Assembly: GCF_001187435.1 (NCBI RefSeq)
Contig: NZ_LFXA01000010.1
Coordinates: 62,001 to 126,000, forward strand
Direction of reading: 5' to 3'
From: Streptomyces caatingaensis
Lineage (GTDB): Bacteria > Actinomycetota > Actinomycetes > Streptomycetales > Streptomycetaceae
DNA length: 64,000 nt
Part shown: piece by piece, positions 25,078 to 35,926 of the stretch
Position numbering within the stretch: the stretch's first letter is position 1
Layout: every line of letters begins with the position of its first letter
Program-made: the position numbers and the translations under genes
The notes under the pieces: generated by a model
The model's database searches: none
What the model was told of the DNA's origin: nothing
What the model saw: the letters and a program-made list of their open reading frames with translations, nothing else

Positions 25078-26241
25078 TCACGCCGGCACCCTCAGCCGCA
25101 CCACGAACCCCTCCCGCTCCGGCCCGGCCGGCCCCGCCTCCAGGGTGCCGCCCAGCAGTTCGGCGCGCTCCCGCATGCCGAGCAGACCGTACCCGGCACC
25201 GGAGGCCGCCAGACCCTGGTTCTGCCCACGCGCTCCCCCGTCATGAACCGACAGCTCCACCTCCCCGTCCAGATAGGAGAATTCCATCTCCACCCAGGCC
25301 CCCGGCGCGTGTTTGCGCACATTGGTGAGCGCCTCCCGCGCCACCCTGCGCACGGCCAGCCCGGCCTCCGCCGGCAACCGCCGTGCCTGGCCCGTCACTT
25401 CGAGCCGGGCCCCCTCCGACGCCGCGATCTCCCGGAGGAACTCCTCCGGCTGCGTCATCTCCCCCCGCAGGGCCGACAGCGCCTGCCGCGTCTCGGCCAG
25501 CCCCTCACGGGCCATCCCCCGCGCCGCCGTGACCCGTTCGAGAATCCGCTGCCGCTCGGCCCCGCTCTCGATGAGCAGCCGGGCCGCCTCCAGGTGGACC
25601 AACTGGGCGGAGAGGCTGTGCGCCAGGACGTCATGGATCTCCCGGGCGATCCTGGCCCGTTCGGCCAGGGCAGCCGACTCCGCCTCGGCCCGGCGCGCCA
25701 GCCGCTCCTGGGCCAGCAGCCGGTACCCCGCCCCCCGGGCCTCCTCGTCCAGCCGCAGCGAATACCCGATGAGGAGCACCAGTCCCACCGCCCCGGCGGT
25801 GCCCAGCGGCGTCTCCCGGCTCGTCAGGACATACGCCGCTATGGCCACACCCGCGACACCGAGCCCCGGTCCGAGGGGAAGCCGCTCCACCGCGATGACG
25901 GCGGCGACGCACCACAGCCCGGTGGCGGTGACGCTCGTCCCCGCCCACTCCGCGACACCTCCCGTCGCGATCAGCACCGCCAGCAGGCCGATCGACGGCC
26001 ACAGCCGCTGCTGGAGGGTGGTGCCGAAACACCGCCAGACCGCGAGGGAGCAGACCGCCAGGCCGACGGCCGGCACCGCGTAGCCCCAGCCGTGCAGCGC
26101 GTTCTCGTGGACGATGCCCGTGACGAAGACCGCGAGCAGGACCACCCGCACGACCCAGGTCAGCGCCCGGCGGCGACGCGGGACCCCCACCCCGGACAGC
26201 GCCTCCCGGGGCGGCCATCCGGTCCAGTTCTCGATGGGCAC
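25078..26241 (-). CDS. Sensor histidine kinase, NarX/DesK-like (HisKA_3)
   Basis: The 387-residue protein has an N-terminal membrane portion of five or six helices (~25-175). The HisKA_3 dimerisation helix ARIAREIHDVLAHSLSAQ follows, and then an ATPase domain with REALTNVRKHAP and GYGLLGMRERAELLGG. The phospho-acceptor is the His in EIHD. I chose the GTG at 26241 because a strong GGAGGAG lies just upstream; a longer start at 26307 would overlap the preceding gene. The signal is unknown. It probably forms an operon with the upstream membrane protein gene and the LuxR-type regulator. Confidence 0.9.
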   Translation of the reverse strand: MPIENWTGWPPREALSGVGVPRRRRALTWVVRVVLLAVFVTGIVHENALHGWGYAVPAVGLAVCSLAVWRCFGTTLQQRLWPSIGLLAVLIATGGVAEWAGTSVTATGLWCVAAVIAVERLPLGPGLGVAGVAIAAYVLTSRETPLGTAGAVGLVLLIGYSLRLDEEARGAGYRLLAQERLARRAEAESAALAERARIAREIHDVLAHSLSAQLVHLEAARLLIESGAERQRILERVTAARGMAREGLAETRQALSALRGEMTQPEEFLREIAASEGARLEVTGQARRLPAEAGLAVRRVAREALTNVRKHAPGAWVEMEFSYLDGEVELSVHDGGARGQNQGLAASGAGYGLLGMRERAELLGGTLEAGPAGPEREGFVVRLRVPA

Positions 26242-26269
26242 GTACCACTCCTCCGCCGGGGCGCAGGCC

Positions 26270-26758
26270 TCATCCACCGGCAACGACACCGTACGACGGA
26301 ACCCCACGCCCGGCCCGGTGCAGAACGACCGCCGAGCGGGCCAGCAGCATGGCGGCGACCGTCAGCATGGCTCCCGCAGCGCCCTGGTGGACACCGATCA
26401 GCAGGCCGATCCCCATCAGGCCCAGGCGCAGCACCATCCCTCCGGCCCAGACGGCCCCCGTCGCCTTCGTGCCCCGGGCCCATATCGCCCCGGAGTCGTC
26501 GGTCCATATGCGGGTCGTCCACGCCCAGGCGGCGCCCGTGGCGATGCCGAGGAGAACGCCGGCCGTCAGCAGGCCCACGGACGCGACCCGGTGCCCGGCG
26601 TCCACCAGCCCCGGCTCGCGGAGGGCGACGAAGGTCAGTACCGCCGGGACGACCCACCACCGGCGGGAGCCCGAGGCCACCTTCTGCGGCTTCATCTGGC
26701 GGACGACCAGCAGCGCCACCAGGGCGACGATCGCCGGCACGGTGAGCGGACCGGACAT
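26270..26758 (-). CDS. Integral membrane protein, CcdC/DUF1453-like
   Basis: The 162-residue protein has about four transmembrane helices (for example VPAIVALVALLVV at the N-terminus and GLMGIGLLIGV later), separated by short basic loops (RQMKPQKVASGSRRWW). The first loop is typical of CcdC/DUF1453 proteins. The function is unknown. The ATG at 26758 follows GGAGG. It ends 28 nt before the histidine kinase start, so it may be an accessory sensor component or a target within the same operon. Confidence 0.8.
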   Translation of the reverse strand: MSGPLTVPAIVALVALLVVRQMKPQKVASGSRRWWVVPAVLTFVALREPGLVDAGHRVASVGLLTAGVLLGIATGAAWAWTTRIWTDDSGAIWARGTKATGAVWAGGMVLRLGLMGIGLLIGVHQGAAGAMLTVAAMLLARSAVVLHRAGRGVPSYGVVAGG

Positions 26759-26937
26759 GGGAGACCTCCGTGGAGCGCGGACACGACGGTCGCACGCGGT
26801 CCGGCCCTCACCGGACGCCGCGGAACGACACACCCGACGCTACGGACCGCTCCGGCGCCACGGATCGGAGTACGGGTGGACCCCGGGTGGAGATCGTTCC
26901 CCGGCCCGGGGCCCCTTCTCCACCCGGGGGTGGAGGC

Positions 26938-29058
<2,121 letters not shown>

Positions 29059-29490
29059 GCGGTTCGCTCCTCGCTGAATTTCTTCTGGCCCACCTCGGGG
29101 CGCTGTGGCTGGCTCGGTCGCCGTTCAGAGGGTACCGAGGCCCGGTAGAGCCTTTGTGCCGCCACCCGCGGCACCGGCCATGCTAGTCGAGTATCGAACG
29201 CAGGTTCGATGACTCGATGGGGTGACGTGCACATCACGTTCCCTTGGAGGCATGAACCATTTAGGCTCCGGGCACGTCCTCAAGAACAACCCGGCAAGCC
29301 GGCCGGGAGGACGGAAACCCCTAGCGATGTGAAACCGTAAACCCAAGCGATACGGCTCATTCGCCGCCAAAGGTCAAGATCCGGCTCACTCGGAAGGAAG
29401 TTTCGAGGAAAAGCCACGAGCGGGAACGTTTTCGGCCTGGTTGGATGTTGACCCTGGTACGACAGCTCGTCGAGCTAGAGAAGAGGCGAC
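29059..29490. other. Divergent spacer between parE and the DUF7455 gene
   Basis: This 432-nt spacer holds no convincing gene. It contains the SOS box at 29194-29209 and AT-richer stretches around 29220-29420 that are likely promoter DNA. A short frame at 29252 begins ATG one base after GGAGG, which is too close to be a functional start. Confidence 0.6.
29194..29209. promoter_or_regulatory. LexA/SOS box, perfect palindrome
   Basis: TCGAAC-GCAG-GTTCGA is an exact match to the actinobacterial SOS consensus TCGAAC(N4)GTTCGA. It lies 136 nt upstream of the parE start and 281 nt upstream of the DUF7455 start. The window also encodes LexA. Confidence 0.85.
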
Positions 29491-29721
29491 GTGACTACTG
29501 TTCTGACCCCCGCGAGCCCGCTGACGGCCGCTGACCGCTGCGACCGGTGCGGCGCTCAGGCCTACCTGCGCGTCGTTCTCCTGAGCGGCGGCGAACTGCT
29601 GTTCTGCGCCCACCACGGGCGCAAGTTCGAGCCGGAGCTCAAGAAGATCGCCGCGGAGATACAGGACGAGACGGAGCGACTGACGGCCGTCCCGGCCTCC
29701 GCGTCCGACGAGGACCGCTGA
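29491..29721 (+). CDS. DUF7455 family small zinc-ribbon-like protein
   Basis: The 76-residue protein has a CDRCGAQAY knuckle followed by FCAHHGRKFEPEL, which probably binds one Zn. Acidic residues dominate the C-terminus. It is conserved in Streptomyces and related actinobacteria, and its function is unknown. The GTG at 29491 follows AGAAGAGGCGAC. A bidirectional terminator follows. It could be DNA- or protein-binding, judging only by size and zinc motif. Confidence 0.85.
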   Translation: MTTVLTPASPLTAADRCDRCGAQAYLRVVLLSGGELLFCAHHGRKFEPELKKIAAEIQDETERLTAVPASASDEDR

Positions 29722-29810
29722 GTCCGCTCCGCGGACTGCCGGATCCCCCGGCGGAACGCCGACACATCGCACCCACGACGAGCGTGTCCCGGCCCCCTGC
29801 GGCCGGGCGG

Positions 29811-29845
29811 CGACGGGCGGCCCCCACGGGGGAGGCCGCCCGTCG
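29811..29845. terminator. Bidirectional hairpin terminator
   Basis: CGACGGGCGGCC pairs perfectly with GGCCGCCCGTCG (12 bp) around an 11-nt loop. It sits between the convergent DUF7455 and serine protease genes. Confidence 0.85.
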
Positions 29846-29860
29846 TCGTGCGTTCCTCCC

Positions 29861-30733
29861 TCACGACGGCACCGCGGGCCGACCCGTCTGAGGCGGCCCC
29901 TGCCCGCCCGTCGGCCGTCCGTCCGCACTGTGCGCCGTGACCATCCTGGAAACGGCGGAGATGCGCGTATAGACCCCCGGACGCCCCGGCTGGGCGCAGC
30001 CGCTCCCCCACGAGACGATCCCGACCAGCCGCCCTCCCGCCACGAGGGGGCCTCCGCTGTCGCCCTGGCAGGCGTCCCTGCCGCCCTCCGGCCAGCCGGC
30101 GCAGAGCATGGAGGCGCGGTTGAAGGCACCCTCCACCCCGCCCGGATAGGCCTGCTCGCAGAGTTCGTCCGCCAGCACCAGCACCGGGGAGCCGTGCAGC
30201 GTCTCGGAGTAGGCGCCGTTGCCCACCGTGTCGCCCCAGCCGTAGACGACGGCCGGGGTGTTCGCCCCGTAGACCGTCTCGCCGCGTTGCGCCATCCCGA
30301 TCACATGGGTGGCGGGGAGCGGCTGCGCCAGCGTGACGACGCCGATGTCCCCCGCGTTCGTCATGACGTTGAACCCGGGATTGGCCCAGGCCTCCTGGAC
30401 GGGCACCTCCGTCCCCTCCGCGCCGCGCAGGTCGTCACGCCCCACGAGCACCCGCAGGTCCTTGGCCTCGCGGGGATCGGTGCCCAGCACCTCGCGGGTG
30501 AGGCAGTGGGCCGCGGTGACCACGGTCCTGGGCCCCACCACGACGCCGCCGCAGAACTGGCCGGACCGCGTCGAGCCGAACCGCTCGCGGCTCGCCAGGG
30601 CCACCACCCAGGGCACGTCCGAGGTCCTGACCGGTTGTCCCCCCACGACCACCCGTCCGTCCGCGGACGTGGCGCCCGGCAGCACGAGCAGCAGGGCGAG
30701 CGCGACGGCCAGCGACCGGCCCACGGCACGCAT
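29861..30733 (-). CDS. Secreted trypsin-like serine protease (S1)
   Basis: The 290-residue protein has a signal peptide (~1-24, ending ATSA). Mature sequence begins close to VVVGGQPV. The catalytic triad is His76 (TAAHC), Asp129 (GDIGVVTL) and Ser226 (GDSGGP). Asp220, six residues before the serine, marks the trypsin specificity pocket (cleavage after Lys or Arg). Three disulfide pairs are plausible. The C-terminal ~20 residues are a Gly/Pro/Thr tail of unknown role. It lies downstream of hrdB on the same strand but is separated from it by a terminator. Confidence 0.93.
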   Translation of the reverse strand: MRAVGRSLAVALALLLVLPGATSADGRVVVGGQPVRTSDVPWVVALASRERFGSTRSGQFCGGVVVGPRTVVTAAHCLTREVLGTDPREAKDLRVLVGRDDLRGAEGTEVPVQEAWANPGFNVMTNAGDIGVVTLAQPLPATHVIGMAQRGETVYGANTPAVVYGWGDTVGNGAYSETLHGSPVLVLADELCEQAYPGGVEGAFNRASMLCAGWPEGGRDACQGDSGGPLVAGGRLVGIVSWGSGCAQPGRPGVYTRISAVSRMVTAHSADGRPTGGQGPPQTGRPAVPS

Positions 30734-30808
30734 ACGACCTCCTGACGCGAGGGAGTCCCTTGCACACCCAGAGTCAACCCCGCCGGCCGTCCCCGCATCC
30801 GGAAACGA

Positions 30809-30845
30809 CGGGGCCCGGCCCCTCCGAAGAGGGAACCGGGCCCCG
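30809..30845 (-). terminator. Terminator downstream of hrdB
   Basis: A perfect 10-bp outer stem (CGGGGCCCGG / CCGGGCCCCG) holds an inner CCCTC/GAGGG stem. It lies 22 nt after the hrdB stop. Confidence 0.85.
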
Positions 30846-30867
30846 CCATGTCGCCGTGTGCCGCTGC

Positions 30868-32430
30868 TCAGTCCAGGTAGTCGCGCAGGACCTGCGAGCG
30901 CGACGGGTGCCGCAGCTTGGACATGGTCTTCGACTCGATCTGGCGGATGCGCTCACGCGTCACCCCGTAGACCTTGCCGATCTCGTCCAGCGTCTTGGGC
31001 TGGCCGTCGGTCAGGCCGAAGCGCATGGAGACCACGCCGGCCTCGCGCTCGCTCAGGGTGTCCAGGACGGAGTGCAGCTGCTCCTGGAGCAGGGTGAAGC
31101 TGACCGCGTCGGCCGGGACGACGGCCTCGGAGTCCTCGATGAGGTCACCGAACTCGCTGTCGCCGTCCTCGCCCAGCGGGGTGTGCAGGGAGATCGGCTC
31201 ACGGCCGTACTTCTGGACCTCGATGACCTTCTCGGGGGTCATGTCGAGCTCCTTGGCCAGCTCCTCCGGGGTGGGCTCGCGGCCCAGGTCCTGGAGCATC
31301 TGGCGCTGCACGCGGGCGAGCTTGTTGATGACCTCGACCATGTGCACCGGGATACGGATGGTGCGGGCCTGGTCGGCCATCGCGCGGGTGATGGCCTGGC
31401 GGATCCACCACGTCGCGTACGTGGAGAACTTGTAGCCCTTGGTGTAGTCGAACTTCTCGACGGCGCGGATCAGACCGAGGTTGCCCTCCTGGATGAGGTC
31501 CAGGAAGAGCATGCCGCGGCCGGTGTAGCGCTTGGCCAGCGAGACGACCAGACGGAGGTTGGCCTCCAGCAGGTGGTTCTTGGCGCGGCGCCCGTCCTCG
31601 GCGATGATCTCCAGCTCGCGCTTGAGCTTGGGCGCGAGCTTGTCGGCGTTGGCCAGCTTGTCCTCGGCGAAGAGACCGGCCTCGATGCGCTTGGCGAGCT
31701 CCACCTCCTGCTCGGCGTTGAGGAGGGGGACCTTGCCGATCTGCTTGAGGTAGTCCTTGACCGGGTCGGCGGTGGCACCGGCCACGGCGACCTGCTGCGC
31801 GGGCGCGTCGTCCTCGTCCTCGTCGGACAGGACGAAGCCCTTGCTCTCGCCGGTCTCCTCCTCCTCGTCGCCCTTGCCCGGGAGCGGGGTCTCCTCGACC
31901 AGCTCGTCCTCGAGCAGTTCGTCGGCGTCCTTCTTGGCGGTGGCCTTCTTGGCCGTCGCCTTCTTGGCGGTGGCCTTCTTGGCCGCCGTCTTCTTCGCGG
32001 CCGTCTTCTTGGCGGCGGCCTTCTTGACGGGTGCCACGGCCTCGTCGCCCGCCTCGTCCCCGTAACCGCCCGCCGCGGAGGCGGCGGAGGAGGTGGCCGT
32101 GGCGGCCGCCTGCCGGGACGTCACCGTCTTGGAGGAGACGGCCTTGGTGGCGGTGCGCTTCGCCGGGCTCTTCGCTGCGACGCTCTTGCGGGTGCGCTTG
32201 GGCGCCTCTGCCGCGCTGACCATCAGCGTCACACCCTCCTCGTCGAGGACCTGGTTGAGGCTGCGCAGGACGTTCTTCCACTGGGTTGGCGGAATCTGGT
32301 CAGCCTCGAAGGCCCGACGCACGTCGTCGCCGGCGATCTGCCCCTCGGCCTTTCCCTGCTCGATGAGCGCCATCAGAGACTCGGATTCGGCGATCTCCGG
32401 CGGGAGCGTACGGGATGTGCTGGCCGACAC
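30868..32430 (-). CDS. hrdB: Principal RNA polymerase sigma factor HrdB (sigma-70)
   Basis: The protein has 520 residues. Region 1.1-like residues (~1-80) are followed by a Lys/Ala-rich low-complexity segment (repeated AAKKTAAKK/ATAKK, ~110-180) and an acidic stretch. Region 1.2 has DPVKDYLKQIGKVPLL, and region 2 has DLIQEGNLGLIRAVEKFDYTKGYKFSTYATWWIRQ. Region 3 follows, and region 4.2 has VTRERIRQIESKTMSKLRHP. The GTG at 32430 gives the conserved N-terminus SASTSRTLPPEIAES known for Streptomyces HrdB, with GAGAGG upstream. Longer in-frame starts are rejected. It is the housekeeping sigma factor and sits next to whiH as in S. coelicolor. Confidence 0.96.
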   Translation of the reverse strand: MSASTSRTLPPEIAESESLMALIEQGKAEGQIAGDDVRRAFEADQIPPTQWKNVLRSLNQVLDEEGVTLMVSAAEAPKRTRKSVAAKSPAKRTATKAVSSKTVTSRQAAATATSSAASAAGGYGDEAGDEAVAPVKKAAAKKTAAKKTAAKKATAKKATAKKATAKKDADELLEDELVEETPLPGKGDEEEETGESKGFVLSDEDEDDAPAQQVAVAGATADPVKDYLKQIGKVPLLNAEQEVELAKRIEAGLFAEDKLANADKLAPKLKRELEIIAEDGRRAKNHLLEANLRLVVSLAKRYTGRGMLFLDLIQEGNLGLIRAVEKFDYTKGYKFSTYATWWIRQAITRAMADQARTIRIPVHMVEVINKLARVQRQMLQDLGREPTPEELAKELDMTPEKVIEVQKYGREPISLHTPLGEDGDSEFGDLIEDSEAVVPADAVSFTLLQEQLHSVLDTLSEREAGVVSMRFGLTDGQPKTLDEIGKVYGVTRERIRQIESKTMSKLRHPSRSQVLRDYLD

Positions 32431-32813
32431 GAACAACCTCTCGGAACGATGGAAACGGCTTCCGGCTCCGTCCGCTGCGGACCGGAGCCGACGACCGCCG
32501 GCAAGGATGACCGACGGCGCGGGTGCTGGTGCGGTGCAACACAGCGCCTCGAACGAGGCTCGTATTCCCTCCGCGGCCACCACCTCTTTAGTCATCGCAC
32601 TGCCTCAAGGAGCGTTACGCCCAATCCCCGTGGCCCGAGTCACACCACATAGAGGTTGAAAGTCCATGGAACCGGGCAGATCGCTACACCTCCGTGCAGC
32701 CCGCCCCAAGATCCACGACGCGATGGCCGTCCGCACGGCCGCCGCGGCCGTACGCGCGGGGCGGACGAGCAGTCCCGCGCGTACCTCCCTGTCCGTACGG
32801 CCCCGCTCCGCGG
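32431..32813. other. hrdB upstream region
   Basis: These 383 nt separate whiH from hrdB and should hold the hrdB promoters. On the minus strand a GGGAAT element (32568-32564) resembles a SigR-type -35. The expected GTT is not found 18-19 nt downstream, so I do not call a promoter. A 14-nt palindrome GCCTCGAACGAGGC lies at 32546-32559. No other gene is supported. Confidence 0.5.
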
Positions 32814-33698
32814 TCAGTGCTCGCGCGGTGCGGGCACCACGCGCTCGACCTCCGGGTGGGAGACGAGGAGTTGACGCATGGCCGACTCGGCGGCCGCGGC
32901 GTCGCCGGCGCCGACGGCGTCGACGATCCGCAGGTGGTGCCCCACCCCGGCGTCGGTCGGACGGTCGCAGCCGCCGGCGGACGCCCCCGAGACGTGCAGG
33001 GCGGCGGAGACGATGCCCGAGAGGTGCTCCAGCATGCGGTTGCCGGCGACCTGGAGGAGCAGGGTGTGGAACTCGGCGTCCGCGCGGGAGAAGGTGAGCG
33101 AGTCGCCCTGCGCCAGGGCGTGTCCCATGATCTCCGCCATGTCGGCGAGCCGCTGCTGGACGTCCTCGCGGCCGTGACCCGCGGCCAGCCGGGCGGCCAG
33201 CGGCTCGATGATCCACCGCAGCTCGCACAGCTCCCGGCGCTGGTCGTCCCGCTGGGGGCCGAAGGCCCGCCACTCGATGATGTCCGGGTCGAGGAGGTTC
33301 CAGTCGCTGACGGGACGGACGCGGGTGCCGACGTTGGGACGGGCGCTGACCAGGCCCTTGGCCTCGAGGACGCGCAGCGACTCGCGGACGACGGTGCGGG
33401 AGACTTCGAAGCGCTGCCCGATCTCCTCCGGGACGAGCGGGCGGTCGGCGCCCAGGTCACCGGAGACGATCATCTGCCCCAGCTGCTGTACGAGCTGGCC
33501 GTGCAGCCCCCGGCCGCGGCTGCCGGCCGCCCGGCGCCCGGCGCGCCCCAGCTCCGCGTCGCCGTCCCAGGCGTGCGCGGAGCCGCGGTCGGCCCCTGGG
33601 GGCTCTGCGTAGGAGTATCGGTCGAGCTCGCCCGGGCCCGTCAGTCCGGAGTCGGCGGGGCGAGCCGCGGTCATCATGGTGTGCGCAAGGGTACTCAC
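32814..33698 (-). CDS. whiH: Sporulation transcription factor WhiH (GntR family, FCD)
   Basis: The 294-residue protein has a 60-residue N-terminal extension. The GntR winged helix follows (~70-140: LVPEEIGQRFEVSRTVVRESLRVLEAKGLVSA), then a helical FCD domain. WhiH is an early sporulation regulator that represses its own gene and is needed for septation in aerial hyphae. The identification rests on the N-terminus STLAHTMMTAARPADSGL and on position directly beside hrdB, as in S. coelicolor. The GTG at 33698 has AAAGGAAGC upstream; an in-frame codon at 33752 lacks this. Confidence 0.85.
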   Translation of the reverse strand: MSTLAHTMMTAARPADSGLTGPGELDRYSYAEPPGADRGSAHAWDGDAELGRAGRRAAGSRGRGLHGQLVQQLGQMIVSGDLGADRPLVPEEIGQRFEVSRTVVRESLRVLEAKGLVSARPNVGTRVRPVSDWNLLDPDIIEWRAFGPQRDDQRRELCELRWIIEPLAARLAAGHGREDVQQRLADMAEIMGHALAQGDSLTFSRADAEFHTLLLQVAGNRMLEHLSGIVSAALHVSGASAGGCDRPTDAGVGHHLRIVDAVGAGDAAAAESAMRQLLVSHPEVERVVPAPREH

Positions 33699-34006
33699 GC
33701 TTCCTTTGTCGGCGACGGGCCGACGGGCCTTGAGGTCTTTGGTGAAAAGCACACGAAAGGGTGATCGCCCATTACCTCACAATTGACGCCCAAACGGACA
33801 CAATTGGGCACGCTGCGGAGTTGAGCGAGTACACAGAGCTACGGCCACGGCCTTCGGAGGCGGACCGTCAACAGGCTGCCCCCGGGCATATCCCCGGCTC
33901 ATGACGACCATCTTTCCCTCTCGGCCGACGAACGGATTGTCACTCTGCGTCGGCGCCGCCTCCGGGCGGCGCGCCGGAACGGCCCCTCGTCCGCATTAGC
34001 ACAGCC
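33699..34006. other. whiH upstream region
   Basis: This 308-nt spacer is AT-richer than its surroundings. It holds two CACAATTG elements and a GGCGATCA element on the minus strand (33762-33769) that resembles the SigWhiG -10 (GCCGATAA) but lacks a matching -35. No gene is supported. Confidence 0.5.
33778..33806. promoter_or_regulatory. Paired CACAATTG elements upstream of whiH
   Basis: Identical 8-mers at 33778 and 33799 are 21 bp apart (two helical turns). Each contains the palindrome CAATTG. They lie 80-108 nt before the whiH start and could be operator half-sites. The regulator is unknown. Confidence 0.4.
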
Positions 34007-35773
34007 TCAGCGCGGCCGCCCCCTCAGCAGCGTGAGGACGTAGGCGGTGAGCAGCCCGGTGAGCGACAGGACCAGCGCCCATCCGACGGGCTGGGCGATC
34101 ACCCGCAGCGCCGTCGAGAGCCCCTCGTCGATACCGTCCGGCCACTGGAGCAGGGCCGTGGAGCGCAGCCGCTCGGGAAGACCGGCCAGGGAGCGGGCCG
34201 CGGGCCGGGCGAGGACCGCGCTCACCATCGGCACCACCAGCGCCGGCACCACGAGGACCGCCGCAACCCCCAGGAGCGTCGATCGGAACAGGCCCGCCGC
34301 GAGCAGTCCGGCCCAGGCGCAGCCGAGTGTGAGCGCGGCCCAGCCGACGAGAGCGGTGCCCCAGGCGTCCGGGAGGACGGTCACCGTGCCGCCGAAGAGC
34401 AGCCGCACCGCTCCGGCGTCCAGGGCGACCGAGGCGAAGGCCAGCAGCAGGGCGGCGAGGGCCGTGACGGCGAGCTTGCCGCCGAGCAGGGCCAGGCGGC
34501 GCGGCACGCTGCCGACGTCGGGGGCCAGCGCGGGGTAGCGGAACTCCTGGCCGAAGGCGAGCGCCCCGAGCACTCCCGCGCCGAGGGCGGCGGGCGGCAG
34601 CGGCAGCGGGGCGGGCCAGCCGGCGAGGAGGCTGAGGTCCGGCGCGCCCGCGCGGGCCAGGAGCACGGAGGCCGCCAGGGAGAGCAGGAGCGCGGTGGCC
34701 GCCACCAGCCAGCCCGTCCGCACGCCGGTGGCGCGGCGCAGTTCGTAGCGGAGGGGCCAGACCGGGCCCGGGGCGGGGAGGGGCGGCTGGATGCGGGCGG
34801 GCGGGCCGGGGGGCGTCCGCCCCTCGCCGGCCTCGGGGTCGCCGTCGGCCGGACGGCGGCCGTCGGCGCGCTGCAGCGGGGGCAGGGGGGCGGTGTCGGT
34901 CTCCTCGGTGAGCCGGTGCACCAGGATGCCGTGGCGGTGGGCGATCTCGCCGACCACGGCGCAGCTGCGGCCGTAGACGGACAGCGTGCTGCCTCCGTCG
35001 TGGACGACCTCCACGGGAGGGGTGTCGGGGGACGGCTCGGCGGCCTCGGACTCGGCGGTGATGACGTGGGCGAGCCTGGCGGCCGACGGGGACTGGACGG
35101 CGACCTTGGGCCGCAGCCGGGCCCGGGCGAAGACGGTGGCCTCCTGGTCGGCCACCAGGCGGCCGCGGTGGATGGTGACGACCTGGTCGCCCAGGCGCGC
35201 CGCCTCCCCGGGGGAGGAGGAGGTGACGAGGACGGCGCCGCCCTGGTCCGCGTAGCCGCGCAGGAGGCCGTGCAGCCAGGAGGTCTCCCGGGGGGACAGG
35301 CCGTCGGCCGGCTCGTCGAGCACGAGGGTGTGGGGGTCGCCGAGCAGGGCCGCGGCCAGGCCGAGGCGCCGGTCCATGCCGTGGGAGAAGTCGCCGATGC
35401 GCTGGTCGGCGATGCCGCTGAGGCCGACGACCTCCAGGACCTCGTCCGCGCGCCGGGGCGGGACGCCGGCGGCCGCCCCGAGCATCCGCAGGTGGCCGCG
35501 GGCGGTGCGGGCGGGGTGACCGGGGACGTCACCGAGCAGGACGCCGACCTCGCGGACCGGGTGGGCGACGCGGTCGAGGCTGCGGCCGCGGAAGAGCGCG
35601 ATGCCGCGGCCGGGGTCGAGGCGCAGCATGAGGCGCAGGGCGCTGGTCTTGCCGGCCCCCGATTCGCCGAGGAGGACGGTGACGCGCCCCGGCAGGGCCT
35701 CGAAGGTGAGGTCGTCGACGGCGGGGGGTCGGTTGCGACGGGGGACGCTGGTCAGTCCGATGGCCTGGATCAT
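34007..35773 (-). CDS. ABC transporter, ATPase and permease fused in one chain
   Basis: The protein has 588 residues. Residues ~1-215 are an ABC ATPase with Walker A GESGAGKTS, signature FSHGMDRRLGL (a degenerate LSGGQ) and Walker B LVLDEP. A linker of ~130 residues, acidic and Pro-rich, follows. The C-terminal membrane portion has about six helices (~345-585) resembling ABC-2-type permeases. The ATG at 35773 has GAGGGAAG upstream. It is probably an exporter, and the substrate is unknown. No partner gene is adjacent, so it may work as a homodimer. Confidence 0.85.
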   Translation of the reverse strand: MIQAIGLTSVPRRNRPPAVDDLTFEALPGRVTVLLGESGAGKTSALRLMLRLDPGRGIALFRGRSLDRVAHPVREVGVLLGDVPGHPARTARGHLRMLGAAAGVPPRRADEVLEVVGLSGIADQRIGDFSHGMDRRLGLAAALLGDPHTLVLDEPADGLSPRETSWLHGLLRGYADQGGAVLVTSSSPGEAARLGDQVVTIHRGRLVADQEATVFARARLRPKVAVQSPSAARLAHVITAESEAAEPSPDTPPVEVVHDGGSTLSVYGRSCAVVGEIAHRHGILVHRLTEETDTAPLPPLQRADGRRPADGDPEAGEGRTPPGPPARIQPPLPAPGPVWPLRYELRRATGVRTGWLVAATALLLSLAASVLLARAGAPDLSLLAGWPAPLPLPPAALGAGVLGALAFGQEFRYPALAPDVGSVPRRLALLGGKLAVTALAALLLAFASVALDAGAVRLLFGGTVTVLPDAWGTALVGWAALTLGCAWAGLLAAGLFRSTLLGVAAVLVVPALVVPMVSAVLARPAARSLAGLPERLRSTALLQWPDGIDEGLSTALRVIAQPVGWALVLSLTGLLTAYVLTLLRGRPR

Positions 35774-35926
35774 GACTTCCCTCGCGGGGACGGCGTCCCG
35801 CGCGGGCGTCGTGGGTGCGCGGGAACGTGGGACGTTCCGCAGCACGGTAACCCGATATGTCCTATTTGCTGCGGAACGCGGCGCGTGTCCGGAGGGGCGT
35901 GTCCCGGCTCCCGGGGATTACCCGCG

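Noticed and set aside
29252..29333. 26-codon frame downstream of the SOS box
   Set aside because: GGAGG is only one base before ATG, so ribosome placement would be wrong, and the peptide has no recognisable features.
32543..32568. SigR-dependent promoter for hrdB (GGGAAT at 32568-32564)
   Set aside because: The bases 18-19 nt downstream are GCT/CTG rather than GTT.
33762..33769. SigWhiG promoter for whiH
   Set aside because: GGCGATCA matches the -10 at 6 of 8 bases, but no TAAA lies 15-16 nt upstream, so the promoter is not supported.
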